Shown here: positions 22,172-30,101 of the stretch, piece after piece
Numbering within the stretch: position 1 is the stretch's first letter
Layout of the letters: each line of letters opens with the position of its first letter
Origin: Nyssa sinensis
Lineage: Eukaryota > Streptophyta > Magnoliopsida > Cornales > Nyssaceae
Direction of reading: 5' to 3'
Length of the DNA stretch: 64,000 bases
NCBI GenBank assembly: GCA_008638375.1
Contig: CM018051.1
Location: 39,998,177-40,062,176 of the forward strand
Program-made: the position numbers and the translations under genes
The notes under the pieces: model-generated
Seen by the model: only the letters and a program-made list of their open reading frames with translations
Told to the model about the DNA's origin: nothing
The model's database searches: none

Positions 22172-24176
22172 GTGGGTGAAGAAATTTCTGTCTATCGTAG
22201 TACAGTGTTTTGACAGTCTGATTGGTTGGAAGGAAGTGTGGGAGGGAACAAAGAGGAGGAAAAAAATAAGAAAAGGATTTGGTGTTGTTTCCATGGTTCA
22301 GTAGGAAGTTTGGGGGGGACCTTCCCTCTAGGCCCAACAAATCCTCCCATTTTTTATGCCTTTGCCCTTCAAAGTTCAGCCAACACGTTTACTTTGATAT
22401 GTGAGGTTATAATGGTAAATCAAGTTAGACCTCTTCCCTTCTTTCCTCATATCTTTTCAAAAAAAAAGAAAAAGAAAAAAGCTTTGTTTCCCATGAGATA
22501 CTTCTTCCATCCATCATACCTCCTTTCTTGCTAATTTTCAATTCTTCGTACAAAACAAGGCAAAAGTTTGATGAAATTTGGAATCATTTGTTTTATCAAC
22601 CATATGGTTAGATCTTTTATCGAACAAGAAAAAGAGGAAACTCTTTATTCTCAATAGTTAATAAGGTTTTGCCAGATTTTCGGCCTGTGCTTAGGAGTGC
22701 AGAGAGTTAGAGCCCCAGTTTGGGGGTGCGTTTGCCCCACCCAAACCATGATTTTGGTGCATGGGAAGTGTGAAACTCGCTTTTGACGTGTTTGGCTAAT
22801 TCTTTCAAAACCATCTTTTGCAATAGGACCCACAAAACCCTGGTTTCAAAACCATGATTTGGAGAAGCTAAAAAATCCAACTTCTCAAAATAAGATTAGC
22901 TTTTGCAACTTTTATCTCTGAGCCTACCACTTACACATTACACAATGTATACAATATAAAGGGTATAAAAGAAAATTAACAATTAGAATCACTTCAACAT
23001 AATTTTTCCAAACACCAAATAACAAATTGATTATATTCTAAAGAATTCACTCCCCAATAACCAATTCTTTAGAATCTATTCTCCAAAATTTGAAGCTCCT
23101 CCAAACAGGCTCTTAGTGGTGGCTAGTGAGATAGGTTGGAAAAGAAAGGTTTCAAGAGTTTTTACCCAAAATTAAACTCCAACTGTATCAATTTCATCAT
23201 AAATCAGGTAGAATGATCTTGTACAATTGTCTTGTTACTGTAGACCATAATTCTAAATCATATAAATCATCATTGCTTAATGGTTAAAGATTACCCAATT
23301 GACTTATTCCATAGCCTTGAATTCCTTAAATCATTATTGCTAATGCATCTGACCTATCAAAAAAACTTTGCTAATGCATCTGACCCTTTGTCATCTTTGT
23401 TAATACAATATATTATTCTTTATCACTAAATTGAAATTAATGGTGCGGTGAGGCTCATGTCCGTTTTGAAATAAAAGTAAAATGCAACGAGCCATGTCAA
23501 CCAAGATCAGGAATCAAGACATATTGTAACTTTAGTTAACTATCCATTGCTTCTTTTCTGCATGGCCTAAATTCACAATGACAGATTCAAAAAATAATGA
23601 GAAAAACATCATTTCCTCACAAAAAGGTTTCTATTCTTCAAAAAATATTGATTTGAGATTGATTATTTTGTGGGAATTGAAATCCTCCATGGCTTTATTC
23701 TTTCTAATTTAGCTACCAAACAGATTAGCGTAACTGTAGTCCATTCAACTAACTAGCAAATATAATCACAAACGATAATTAAAATTAAAATTACTCCATT
23801 TTAATCACTCGTTCGGCGGCCATCGGTTCTGGTGATGACTCTGATTTCACTGATAACCCTTTTCCAATCAGCAACTTTCCATCTACAAGTGTGTGTGTGT
23901 GTGTGAGCAGGTTGAGTTTTAGAAAAGAACTTGCCTAATACAGGACTTGCCCTTGGTAGGTTTATCTGGAGAAGTGGCCGATGAATCATGAACCTTGGAA
24001 GCGTAGAGACCCTCACTACCGCCATTGAAGAAGAAGGCATTTGACTGAGGAGTGAAGGCTTCGTTTCGATACTCGTGAATTGAGGCACCGGACAGTACGA
24101 TTGAGTTGCATATGTACACAAGCCCCACTATAAACCCTAGCCAGCCTTTACCAGGCCAATAGATTCTGTGTTTCAT
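868..24176 (-). CDS. Lung seven-transmembrane receptor / TMEM87-type (GOST) membrane protein, complete five-exon gene
   Basis: Joining 24176-23935, 6827-5894, 4196-4101, 2291-2155 and 1048-868 gives 1590 nt, 529 codons plus TAG, with no internal stop and matching phase at every junction. The predicted protein has an N-terminal hydrophobic signal segment (about residues 12-30), then the [10 protein letters not shown] start of the lumenal domain and an all-beta GOLD-like region with a paired Cys (about 130-132). A seven-helix region starts near residue 222 and carries the family signature [10 protein letters not shown] (about 317-326). The tail is acidic and ends LEEDKIE. This order and length fit plant lung seven-transmembrane receptors (TMEM87/GPR107 relatives, Golgi or endomembrane proteins in other organisms). 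Family assignment is from remembered conserved residues, not a search. The start at 24176 was chosen because it sits directly before the signal segment; the frame stays open upstream to 24311. Expression is unknown, and intron 1 is unusually long. Confidence 0.93.
1569..1826. repeat. Two-copy tandem duplication in intron 4
   Basis: A unit of about 129 bp beginning AGAATCTC occurs twice in direct order (from 1569 and from 1698) with several substitutions between copies. Shared landmarks are TTGACTTTGAAGT and AGAGGATC. It lies in intron 4 (1049-2154), where I recognise nothing else. Confidence 0.8.
2155..2291 (-). CDS. TMEM87-type gene, exon 4 (last membrane helix)
   Basis: A 137-nt exon encoding residues 425-469 plus two bases. 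It begins [13 protein letters not shown] and carries the last hydrophobic helix ([14 protein letters not shown]), then [10 protein letters not shown]. Acceptor GCTCAG and donor CTAG before GTACTT fit the consensus. The split Arg codon is completed by the first base of exon 5. Confidence 0.92.
2383..4063. mobile_element. hAT-type non-autonomous element in intron 3, carrying a PPR gene fragment
   Basis: The left end reads TAGCGGTGGCATTTTG. The right end, read as reverse complement, starts TAGAGGCTTGGCAAAATGG, giving short imperfect inverted ends of hAT style. The flanking 8-bp sequences GTCAAGGG (2375-2382) and CTTAAGGG (4064-4071) agree at 6 of 8 positions, as expected for an aged hAT target duplication. 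No transposase is visible. About 700 bp of the 1681-bp element is a degraded PPR gene. Confidence 0.6.
2786..3480 (+). pseudogene. Pentatricopeptide-repeat (PPR) protein gene fragment, broken
   Basis: Read across frames, the plus strand gives PPR-type text: GLLKLLVQ near 2790, [18 protein letters not shown] near 2860-2920, [14 protein letters not shown] near 2970-3010, [10 protein letters not shown] near 3045, then [20 protein letters not shown] and ALSVFDEM near 3180-3260 and [14 protein letters not shown] near 3300-3350. In-frame TGA codons fall at about 2925, 2960 and 3105, a frameshift lies near 2850, and two internal stretches look deleted (after REIF and before DSMWTWGL) compared with the regular 35-residue pattern. 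From memory the best match is the At3g09060-type mitochondrial PPR group. It lies inside the hAT-type element and runs opposite to the host gene. It is not functional. Confidence 0.75.
4101..4196 (-). CDS. TMEM87-type gene, exon 3
   Basis: A 96-nt exon (32 codons), from acceptor GATTGCAG to donor GAG before GTAATAC. It encodes [20 protein letters not shown] followed by a hydrophobic helix ending WVGYE. The block [10 protein letters not shown] is typical of the cytoplasmic loop and next helix in this family. Confidence 0.92.
4547..5712. mobile_element. hAT-type miniature element in intron 2
   Basis: Inverted ends CAATGTTTTAAAACC match exactly over 15 bp (right end TTTTAAAACATTG region, 5698-5712). 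Perfect 8-bp target duplications CTTTTAAC lie at 4539-4546 and 5713-5720. The 1166-bp element is AT-rich, holds a direct repeat of about 40 bp (near 5594-5665, landmark CCCAACGGTTGAACCAGTGA) and no coding frame. End sequence and 8-bp duplication place it with hAT. Confidence 0.85.
5894..6827 (-). CDS. TMEM87-type gene, exon 2 (lumenal domain and most membrane helices)
   Basis: Encodes residues 81-392. The acceptor reads TTGCAG and the donor CAG before GTAATC. The first half is the lumenal domain with Cys residues at about 131, 132 and 142. The second half holds membrane helices from about residue 222, the family block around [19 protein letters not shown] and the [10 protein letters not shown] signature. 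One long exon carrying most of the seven-helix domain is consistent with plant members of this family, as far as I recall. Confidence 0.93.
6840..7399. other. AT-rich intron sequence, nothing recognised
   Basis: Between exon 2 and the first LINE the sequence is AT-rich with short ATA and AAAT runs (7200-7260). I see no gene, terminal repeat or structured motif here. Confidence 0.5.
7400..8869 (+). pseudogene. L1-type LINE reverse transcriptase, 5'-truncated and broken (part 1)
   Basis: The plus strand carries plant L1-type ORF2 text: [12 protein letters not shown] just before 7490, [12 protein letters not shown] (frame 7485-8072), [20 protein letters not shown] followed by [16 protein letters not shown], then [20 protein letters not shown] after YLGLPLGA (frame 8323-8799). 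The catalytic YADD/FADD region near 8210-8240 is lost to frameshifts and stops. The endonuclease domain is absent, so the copy is 5'-truncated, as is usual for LINEs. At 8869 the element is split by an LTR element and resumes at 10935. It runs opposite to the host gene. Confidence 0.88.
8870..9770 (+). repeat. 5' LTR of the small LTR element
   Basis: Starts TGATGGG and ends CGCATCA, directly before the primer site. The first 80 bp are internally duplicated (landmark ATGGGYACCATGGYRGACCG at 8871 and near 8939). A run of short repeats with GTTCTTGTTT lies near 9560-9690. Confidence 0.88.
9773..9784 (+). promoter_or_regulatory. Primer binding site, initiator tRNA-Met type
   Basis: TGGTATCAGAGC lies two bases after the 5' LTR. 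This is the standard plant primer site complementary to the 3' end of initiator tRNA-Met. Confidence 0.9.
10026..10039 (+). promoter_or_regulatory. Polypurine tract of the small LTR element
   Basis: AAGGAGAGGGGGAA lies directly before the 3' LTR start at 10040, the position expected for the plus-strand primer. Confidence 0.8.
10040..10929 (+). repeat. 3' LTR of the small LTR element
   Basis: Near-identical to 8870-9770 with scattered substitutions and small indels (for example a longer GGTCGGAAGTT region near 10170 and a shorter ACCGACTTATC near 10665). The moderate divergence indicates an insertion that is not very recent. Confidence 0.88.
10935..11911 (+). pseudogene. L1-type LINE, C-terminal part with zinc-binding RT-associated domain, and poly(A) end (part 2)
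   Basis: Continues the LINE of 7400-8869. Readable blocks are [11 protein letters not shown] then a stop near 11020, [10 protein letters not shown], and the zf-RVT type region [40 protein letters not shown] (frame 11418-11681), with the expected C-x2-C and H...C pairs. Several stops and frameshifts are present. An A run at 11903-11911 marks the 3' end. I could not identify a clear target duplication. Confidence 0.85.
11912..12880. other. Intron sequence, nothing recognised
   Basis: Mostly AT-rich unique-looking sequence. A CT-rich patch at 12495-12575 is followed by a short open frame (12583-12795) that resembles no family I know. No terminal repeats were found. Confidence 0.45.
13004..13455. 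repeat. Tandem duplication of the LINE 3' region
   Basis: A segment of about 238 bp occurs twice in direct order, from about 13004 and about 13242. Landmarks TGGAACAAGCCTCCACACC and GTACCATGCCAAATTCTAAT appear in both copies. It duplicates the part encoding the His/Cys pairs and the block after them. Confidence 0.85.
13463..13953. mobile_element. hAT-type miniature element, copy 1 of a GC-rich-ended family
   Basis: Ends read TAGGAATGACAATTTGCC and, in reverse complement, TAGGAATTGCAATGGGAC. Flanking 8-mers ATTACATC and AACACATC match at 6 of 8. The 491-bp element has GC-rich arms rich in GGGGCGGGG-type runs and an AT-rich centre. It shares order and wording with 18444-18968 in the same orientation (landmarks TTTTAAAAC, GGTCACCTCG, TTAGTTTTAAGGTTTTT). 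It interrupts the second LINE. Confidence 0.82.
15300..17593 (+). mobile_element. Old long-LTR fragment, plus orientation
   Basis: The right edge reads GGCTTAGGGTGTGACA, the same style as the ends of the solo LTRs further right. The interior shows their texture: repeated ATG-rich blocks, GTCCCCTTAAGGGG near 15810 and GGTCACCCTCGGGT near 17560. A block of about 60 bp starting CATTTCAAATG occurs at 15335 and again at 15650. The left edge and target duplication are not resolved. No coding frame belongs to it. Confidence 0.45.
18444..18968. mobile_element. hAT-type miniature element, copy 2 of the GC-rich-ended family
   Basis: Inverted ends TAGGGATGGCAAT and ATTGCCATTCCTA region (reverse complement TAGGAATGGCAAC) with perfect 8-bp target duplications AAAGGGGA at 18436-18443 and 18969-18976. 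It is 525 bp with GC-rich arms and an AT-rich centre. The right arm carries a run of GAGGTCGAGGTCGACGTC units (18820-18870). Same family and orientation as 13463-13953. Confidence 0.9.
19218..20120. mobile_element. hAT-type miniature element, second family
   Basis: The left end reads CATGATTCTTAAAAT and the right end in reverse complement CAAGGTTGTTAAAAT, with perfect 8-bp duplications CAATCAAC at 19210-19217 and 20121-20128. The 903-bp element has ends rich in GATC-containing words (CCCGATCTCGATCC, GATCCATTGTAGGATC) and an AT-rich middle without a coding frame. Confidence 0.87.
21171..22690. other. Intron sequence with a CA/TA microsatellite, nothing else recognised
   Basis: Mixed AT-rich sequence without a gene. 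The notable part is a CA run passing into a TA run at about 22126-22171. Confidence 0.5.
22126..22171. repeat. Compound (CA)n(TA)n microsatellite
   Basis: About 13-14 CA units are followed directly by about 9 TA units. Confidence 0.95.
22700..23116. mobile_element. Possible miniature inverted-repeat element
   Basis: The left part contains AGAGCCCCAGTTTGGGGG and the right part in reverse complement AGAGCCTGTTTGGAGGAGC, an imperfect inverted pair of the kind seen in many plant miniature elements. I could not fix the exact ends or a target duplication. Confidence 0.3.
23117..23888. other. Intron sequence near exon 1, nothing recognised
   Basis: AT-rich, with no coding frame or terminal repeat. 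A short word (GCTAATGCATCTGACC) is repeated near 23340 and 23370. Confidence 0.5.
23935..24176 (-). CDS. TMEM87-type gene, exon 1 (signal peptide and start of lumenal domain)
   Basis: Encodes residues 1-80 plus two bases of codon 81. It holds a Lys/Arg-containing start, a hydrophobic stretch ([15 protein letters not shown]) and the conserved [10 protein letters not shown] and [10 protein letters not shown] blocks. The exon most likely ends in AG before GCAAGT, the consensus of GC-AG introns. Using the nearby GT (CAA before GTTCTT) would put TGA as the second codon of exon 2, so that choice breaks the gene. Confidence 0.88.
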
Positions 24177-24480
24177 CTCTCTTGGCCTTTGTCTCTCGCG
24201 CTGGAGCGGATGGTAAAGCGAGGGAGAGGAAGAAGAAATTTTAACAATCGGAATAAGATTATGAATGTGACGTGGCATCTTACTTCGAGAATGTGATTCA
24301 GCAGGGTGCATAGGGTCGGTTGGATCGGGTTATAAAAAAATCGAAAATAATTCGATTTTAACAGCTCTAAAAAAATTAAAATTAGAATCAAAATGGGAGA
24401 ATCCAACCAACTCAATTTAAAAATATTCGAATCGATTATAATTTTACTCAACATACCAAATTTATTATTTATTTTTCTCT
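24177..24480 (-). promoter_or_regulatory. 5' UTR and proximal promoter region of the TMEM87-type gene
   Basis: The purine-rich stretch at about 24205-24240, CT-rich on the minus strand, lies directly before the ATG and is typical of plant 5' leaders. No clear TATA box stands out at a normal distance. Further out the sequence turns strongly AT-rich. The transcription start cannot be placed from sequence alone. Confidence 0.45.
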
Positions 24481-24489
24481 AAAAACTCG

Positions 24490-24745
24490 ATTCTAATTAT
24501 GTGTATATATATATATTATATACATAATATATATATTTTATATATAACAGATTATATATATTTATATATAATAAGTTATATATATAGGTTATATAAATGT
24601 ATATGTATGTATATATGTTAAGCTATATATATATAGGTTATATAAATGTATATGTATGTATATATGTTAAGCTATATATATAAGTTATATAAATGTATAT
24701 GTATGTATATATTATATATTATATATTATATATTATATAGTTATT
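24490..24745. repeat. AT-rich minisatellite upstream of the TMEM87-type gene
   Basis: About three copies of a 50- to 55-bp unit containing TATATGTATGTATATATG and GTTAAGCTATATA, embedded in plain TA runs. It could act as a boundary or simply be repeat drift. Confidence 0.8.
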
Positions 24746-24759
24746 AAAGGAAATACATA

Positions 24760-26467
24760 ATAAACATAAATGAGGTGTTCAACTCAGTTACCTTTTCAGA
24801 TCAAGAACAGTAAAAGCAGAAGAGACGGCTTGTATTATGAACTTTCTTGAAACATCACAAAAATCCTTGGAATGTTGCAAAAAATCTTCCTCGTCCAATA
24901 GGATGGCTATAAGATTGAATCACCTATATCTTTTCAGGATCCAAGACTAAATGCACTTTGATAGTCACTCAAGAAAAATCTCAGAGAGAGTGTCACTCAA
25001 AACCTCGCGTGATCATTTTGGAGACTACACATAGATGGATTCATTACGCTTAACCAATGCATATTTGTTTATATCCTATAACCATAGCTAATGGGATAAC
25101 TAAAAGACTTACGTAATAATATCTAAGTCGGTCAAGCCAACTAGAACGGATAAGAATTTTAACCACATATAAACTCTTATTATAATTATCACGATCCGCA
25201 CAAATCTTATAGATACCAAATGGACTCGGGTCCACATGACCTAATGTCCAACATCTCTCACTCGTCCACATAGGTTGAGTACTATGCTCTCTGTACCACC
25301 TTCCACATACAAGAAATAGATCGTGCGACCAAACGAGAAGGATCGGGGTAGGAGTACTATATTAAGCTACCATCAAACTAACACAATACCTTACTATAAA
25401 CACATATATAATCTCGTCTATACCCCAGACTATTCTGTTACACTAGATTCAACATTTGCTATCCCTCACAAGAACTAATCTCAACGCGATGCATGGACCA
25501 ACTAGTATATATTGTACTCATAATCATATCGATAAACATAAAAACTGACATGATCGCCCGGACAATGAGTCACAACATAATAATGTATTACAGAACCGTC
25601 TTCTCTAGCTACTCACGTTAATCCAATTAAACTTAACTGTTTTCCTAGACATGTCTTGCCGAACCGCATCAATCATGGTCCTTTAGCAAGATGCTAAAGT
25701 AGCAACATCAAGCTCTTTCTTCATAATGTAGTCCTAGGTCACAAATGGTACAATGGAACTCAAAAAGGTTCCCAAAGCTCACACATTGACAAAATAGGGA
25801 TACATTCATTCACTCTCTTTTATAAAGGTCACATCAATAGCACATACAGTATATAATGTATGCTATGGTGGAGCTCCCACTTAATTGGATATGCCAAACT
25901 CATTCTCTAAAGTATATAACGCCATACGAATCTTAGTTTAGTCATTATCTAGTATTCGTCGCTATCTTAGCGCCTAACTTGAACATTCTAACCCAATCGC
26001 TCTTCTAGCGCATGTCTGAAATTTCACATTTGGCTTTCTTCAGGTTACATAAGGTGTGTGGTCAATCTTCATACTCGATTCTTTAAAAGAATCTCATCTT
26101 GACCCTCATTTTCAATGCGACATATATGATAAAGATGAATTCTCCCTCCAACCAAAAATTCAATGTCTTATCTTGCTCGCTATCTAAGCGCCAAGACGAT
26201 TATTCATGTGAGAGCTAATCGAAACTTGTTGACATCTTTCATGTGTGCTCATAACATCAAAAAATCATCTCAATATGAATACAAAATCATATAATTATGA
26301 AATAATGTCACACAGTATCCAATATATCAAATCCAAAATAAACCCAACTATTTTAACATAAGATGTAAAATATCACTAAGTATGAGCTTAGGAGCACCTC
26401 CCTTTGCGCAACTCTATCTCAAACATGTGTAGTAAAAAATAATGCCAATATATTTGGTTCTCCCATT
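24760..26467. mobile_element. Old non-coding repeat background, possibly Ty1/copia-derived
   Basis: No gene is present. The wording AACATCTCTCACTCGTCCAC near 25250 resembles text found next to or inside plant copia-type LTRs. The segment is cut by the CACTA element and appears to continue at 29181-29713, 33356-34070 and 41645-43600, since each insertion leaves matching target duplications. Identity is uncertain. Confidence 0.35.
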
Positions 26468-26470
26468 ACG

Positions 26471-29177
26471 CACTACAAGGAAAGGCACACGTGCGTCGCT
26501 AATAGTGGGAAAATACGTCGCTAATGATATTTTGCGACGCACACCTGCGCGTCGCTAAAGTTGCCGCAAATATTGGCGTCGCTAATAGTATTGGCGACGC
26601 ACACACCTTTGAGCGTCGCTAAAAGAAACTATTAGCGACGCATAAACGGTGTCGCTAATAATTGGGAATGGGCGTCGCAAATATTATAAATAGAGGCAAA
26701 GAGCGTCACTAAAAGATACTATTAGCGACGCACTTTGTGTGTCGCTAAAAGGTTTTATTAGCGACGCACACTTTGAGTGTTGCTAAAAGATACTATTCAC
26801 GACGCACACTTGGTCGTCACTAATAGTATCTTTTAGCGACACTCAAAGTGTGCGTCACTAAAAGGTACTATTAGTGACACACAAAGTGCGTCGCTAATAG
26901 TGAATTAGCATTATTATTTCTTTACTTTTAGCGACGCCTTTCTGTGCGTCGTTAAAGGTTTTTTTTTTTTTTTTGCCCATTTTCCAACCATGTTTACTTT
27001 GTTGTTTTATTCCTGTTTAAACCTGTATCAATTATCCTAATATACAATAAAATCCAAACATTCTGAAATGAGTATATTAAAAAAGAAAAATACATTCATA
27101 TATATATATATTATACTAATTACGTACATTTGTAAAAGTACAATTTAACAATAAATAGAAAAATAAAAAATTGTCTCAAAACATATAACTACAAATGTCC
27201 ATGAAAAGAAAAGAAAAAAAATAAATAAAAATAATAAATCCCGATGCAAAACATAAAGACGGCGGCGCAATAATCCTGATCAATCTGAAATAAAAATCAA
27301 ATGGTATATATTAGAACAATTATTAAATATATATGAAATATAGAATGTGAATAGTTTAATTTTTTTTTTTTTTTTGCATGCATACATAATAAGAACGACA
27401 TAAAGTCGCATAAGTTATAAACCACTGATCCAAACTGATTTCTGTAAGTTCGTGCAAGTCTATTTTGTCATTTGTGAGGTGTTTGATGGGGTTTAGGGAT
27501 AGTTAGGCTGATATCCGGCATTTTGGTCCATCAAAACTCTAAAATGGGCCTTTTCGGAGCAAAAACTTGCATAAGTTTTAAATTGGGCATCCGAACCGAG
27601 TGCCGTAAGTTCAAATTTGAAACTAACTTGCATCTAATTGTAGCTAAAAGGCTATCAAAGCACATCAATGGCCTAGAACTACACACTAAATTTCACTATC
27701 AAAATTCAAGGAAAAAAACATCAGGACTGTCCTCAAGACACAACTTATCCAAGGAAGCTCATAATCACGACATAAAATTAAATGTTTGTTTTACTATTCT
27801 AGTTACAAATTTATCTTTACAAAACTATTACATCTTATAGGTAAAGATTAGGCTGAAATAAAAAAAAATTAATGAGTAAAAGTTGGACTAAATCTCTGAG
27901 CAATCTCAAAATCAATGCACTAGGAAGTATGAACAATATATTCTCCTATGACATTTACAAAAGTAAAATTAATACGGTTACTGTAAAAAATGGAACATGA
28001 TAAAATCTAAAACATTGACTCATATCATCAACATGAATTTTATCTAAATTAAAATTTAATAAGGTCCAAAAAAGTGGATTGAAGGTCTTGTCATACGAAT
28101 TCAATGTAATCTAAAAGCTTTTTTCAAAAAAAAAAGTTAGGTATAATCCTAAGTTGTTTAGATATCCGTTGTATCTAAATTCTCCCACACAATTTTTTTT
28201 TTAATAATCCAAATATGCAATCTTAATTGAGCCATAGCATACCCAGATGGATCTTTTTTTTTTTTTTTTTTTTTTTATCTTTTTACATAATATTATGTCT
28301 CAAATTTTTTACTAAATTTATATTTCAAATAATGTTGCTCGAATTTTTTTTCCCTTCGAATTTTTTTCCTATTAGTATTAATGAATTGAAAGAATTAAAT
28401 TAAGCAATTTTAGAAAATTAACATTAATAAAAAAAAATTATTCTAGTTTGGATATATATATTGGCTTGAACAAGGACAAAGAATCTAAAATCTCTGAGCA
28501 AACTAAATATATAAATAAACATAACACCAATAACTAACATACAAGTGCATTAAAAATAGACAAATAATATCTATTACGTATATGTCGAAGCCACACCTGA
28601 AAGAAATCTGAAACCACCGAACCTCAACAAACTTCAAGATCTGAGCTTTTAAAAGAAGCCGATAAGAACCTCAACGATCGAAACTTTAAGTAGGGAAAAA
28701 GCACATGATTTTTTGCCAATCACAGTTGCTCTTCTCGTTCAGATCAATCTGCGGTGGCCTGATGGGGTTTTGATTGAAGGGGAAAAAACAAACAACGAGA
28801 GAGAAAGAGAATAAGACGCGGCGCTCTGGAAGCGAGAGTCAAAATTTCAGGTTATATAAGGACTTATTAGTGACGCACAGTGTGCGTCGCTAATAAGTCT
28901 TTACGCGTCGCTAATTTTACGTGAAACGATAGCGTTTCATATACAATACTATCCGCGACGCTCGATTGGGCGTCACTAAAAGCTTTGACTATTAGCGACG
29001 CACATATGTGTCGCTAATGACTAAGGGTGCGTCGCTAATAGGTTCTCGCATATTTTTTCGCGCTTTTTCTTGCTTTTTAGAGACACACGTGGTGTGCGTT
29101 TCTAAAGGCCACAATTAGCGACGCATTTTGTGCGTCACTAATAATGTGCATCGCTAAAACGTTCAATTTTTGTAGTG
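26471..29177 (-). mobile_element. Non-autonomous CACTA (En/Spm-type) transposon
   Basis: Starts CACTACAAGGAAA and ends TTTTTGTAGTG, with a 3-bp target duplication ACG at 26468-26470 and 29178-29180, all diagnostic for CACTA. Both subterminal zones (about 26490-26955 and 28865-29165) are packed with the 10-bp motif TTAGCGACGC and its complement, the binding-site array expected for the transposase. Near the right end the minus strand shows a TATA-like TTATATAA (about 28853) followed by a CT-rich leader, probably the old transposase promoter, so the right side is likely the 5' end. No transposase coding sequence remains in the 2707 bp. Confidence 0.93.
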
Positions 29178-29180
29178 ACG

Positions 29181-29713
29181 ATTATTAGTCTACCAGCCCA
29201 CTAACAAGCCTAAGCTTTCAGCCTAGTGGCGAGTCTGCATGGTTTTGTCCTTATGAACCCTAAGTCCAAAAAAATCACAAAAAAGGAAAGACATCGCCTA
29301 CACTTATATCCCTTAAGCTTGTAAAACTTATTAATAATGTGGAATAAAGCTGCAACGAATGCAATACTTGTATATGTTAGAGTTGCCATACAATCATAGC
29401 TGATGAACATATCATCTTGCCTACACGACGCTATATTAAGGCACTACTAGAATCTCCACAACCAAACTAATACCTCAATTGTGACGACCAAACGTGTATT
29501 CTTGACATCACTTAAAAATCAAAAAAACTAATTAACTATAGTTTGATGAGCAAGCACTAATTCGCTTTTATAGTTTGACCATCTATAAGAGAAAAACACC
29601 AAGCTACTCTAATAATTTGACCATATATATGAGTAAAGCACTAAGTTGCTTTAATAATTTGATAATCTATATAAGCAAAGTACTAAGTTACTCTAATAAT
29701 TTGATCATCAATA
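29181..29713. other. Continuation of the old repeat background between CACTA and a solo LTR
   Basis: No gene. Three short related phrases (AATAATTTGA with GCTACTCTAATA or GCTTTAATAA) repeat near 29560-29705, a small degenerate tandem repeat. Confidence 0.4.
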
Positions 29714-30067
29714 AGAGCTGTAACACCCCGACCCGATGAAGAATTACTAAGTCACTAAATATTAATTAGTGACTGAGACCTTAAGTAACAAGGTCAATTT
29801 CGAACCCTAACACGCGTACTTTTAGTAAAAGTCCTGAGAACCCTAAACGACTGTACATCACTTTCATTGCAATCACCAACTTGTTCTGTTAAAATTTAGT
29901 AAACTTATATACTTTATGTTAACCATTAACATTGACTACGATTATAAAAATGGGACTATGAACGCTACGAAAATAAATGAATCAATATTAATAATAATAT
30001 TGTTGGAAGAAAAATAAAATAAAATATGTATATGTATACTAATGCAACTGTACCATATACTTTACAA

Positions 30068-30101
<34 letters not shown>
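30068..30101. repeat. (TA)n microsatellite in solo LTR A
   Basis: About 16 TA units. It sits at a position comparable to TA runs in elements B and C and may serve as the TATA region of the LTR promoter. Confidence 0.9.

Larger units (their letters stand above)
6828..23934 (-). other. Giant intron 1 of the TMEM87-type gene (17.1 kb, probable GC-AG splice pair)
   Basis: This is the interval between exon 1 and exon 2. Nearly all recognisable content is mobile DNA: two LINEs, one LTR element, three hAT-type miniature elements and LTR remnants. The donor on the minus strand reads AG before GCAAGTTC, and the acceptor is TTGCAG. A short GT/CA run (23889-23903) lies about 30 bp inside the intron from the donor. 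No other reading of exon 1 and exon 2 keeps the frame open. Confidence 0.8.

Noticed and set aside
23919..23934. Ending exon 1 at the GT after CAA, giving an ordinary GT-AG intron
   Set aside because: It joins to CTT TGA and stops translation at the second codon of exon 2. The GC donor six bases earlier keeps the frame and gives a family-like sequence.
23935..24176. Exon 1 as part of a separate gene from exons 2-5
   Set aside because: The lumenal start ([20 protein letters not shown]) is missing from the other exons and is the expected beginning of this family; phase also matches.
24310..24470. Possible miniature element upstream of the host gene
   Set aside because: GGTCGGTTGGATCGGG and GGGAGAATCCAACCAAC hint at an inverted pair, but no convincing ends or target duplication.
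27523..27840. 105-codon frame inside the CACTA element
   Set aside because: No resemblance to transposase or any known domain, and base composition like the surrounding AT-rich filler. A captured gene piece is possible but unsupported.
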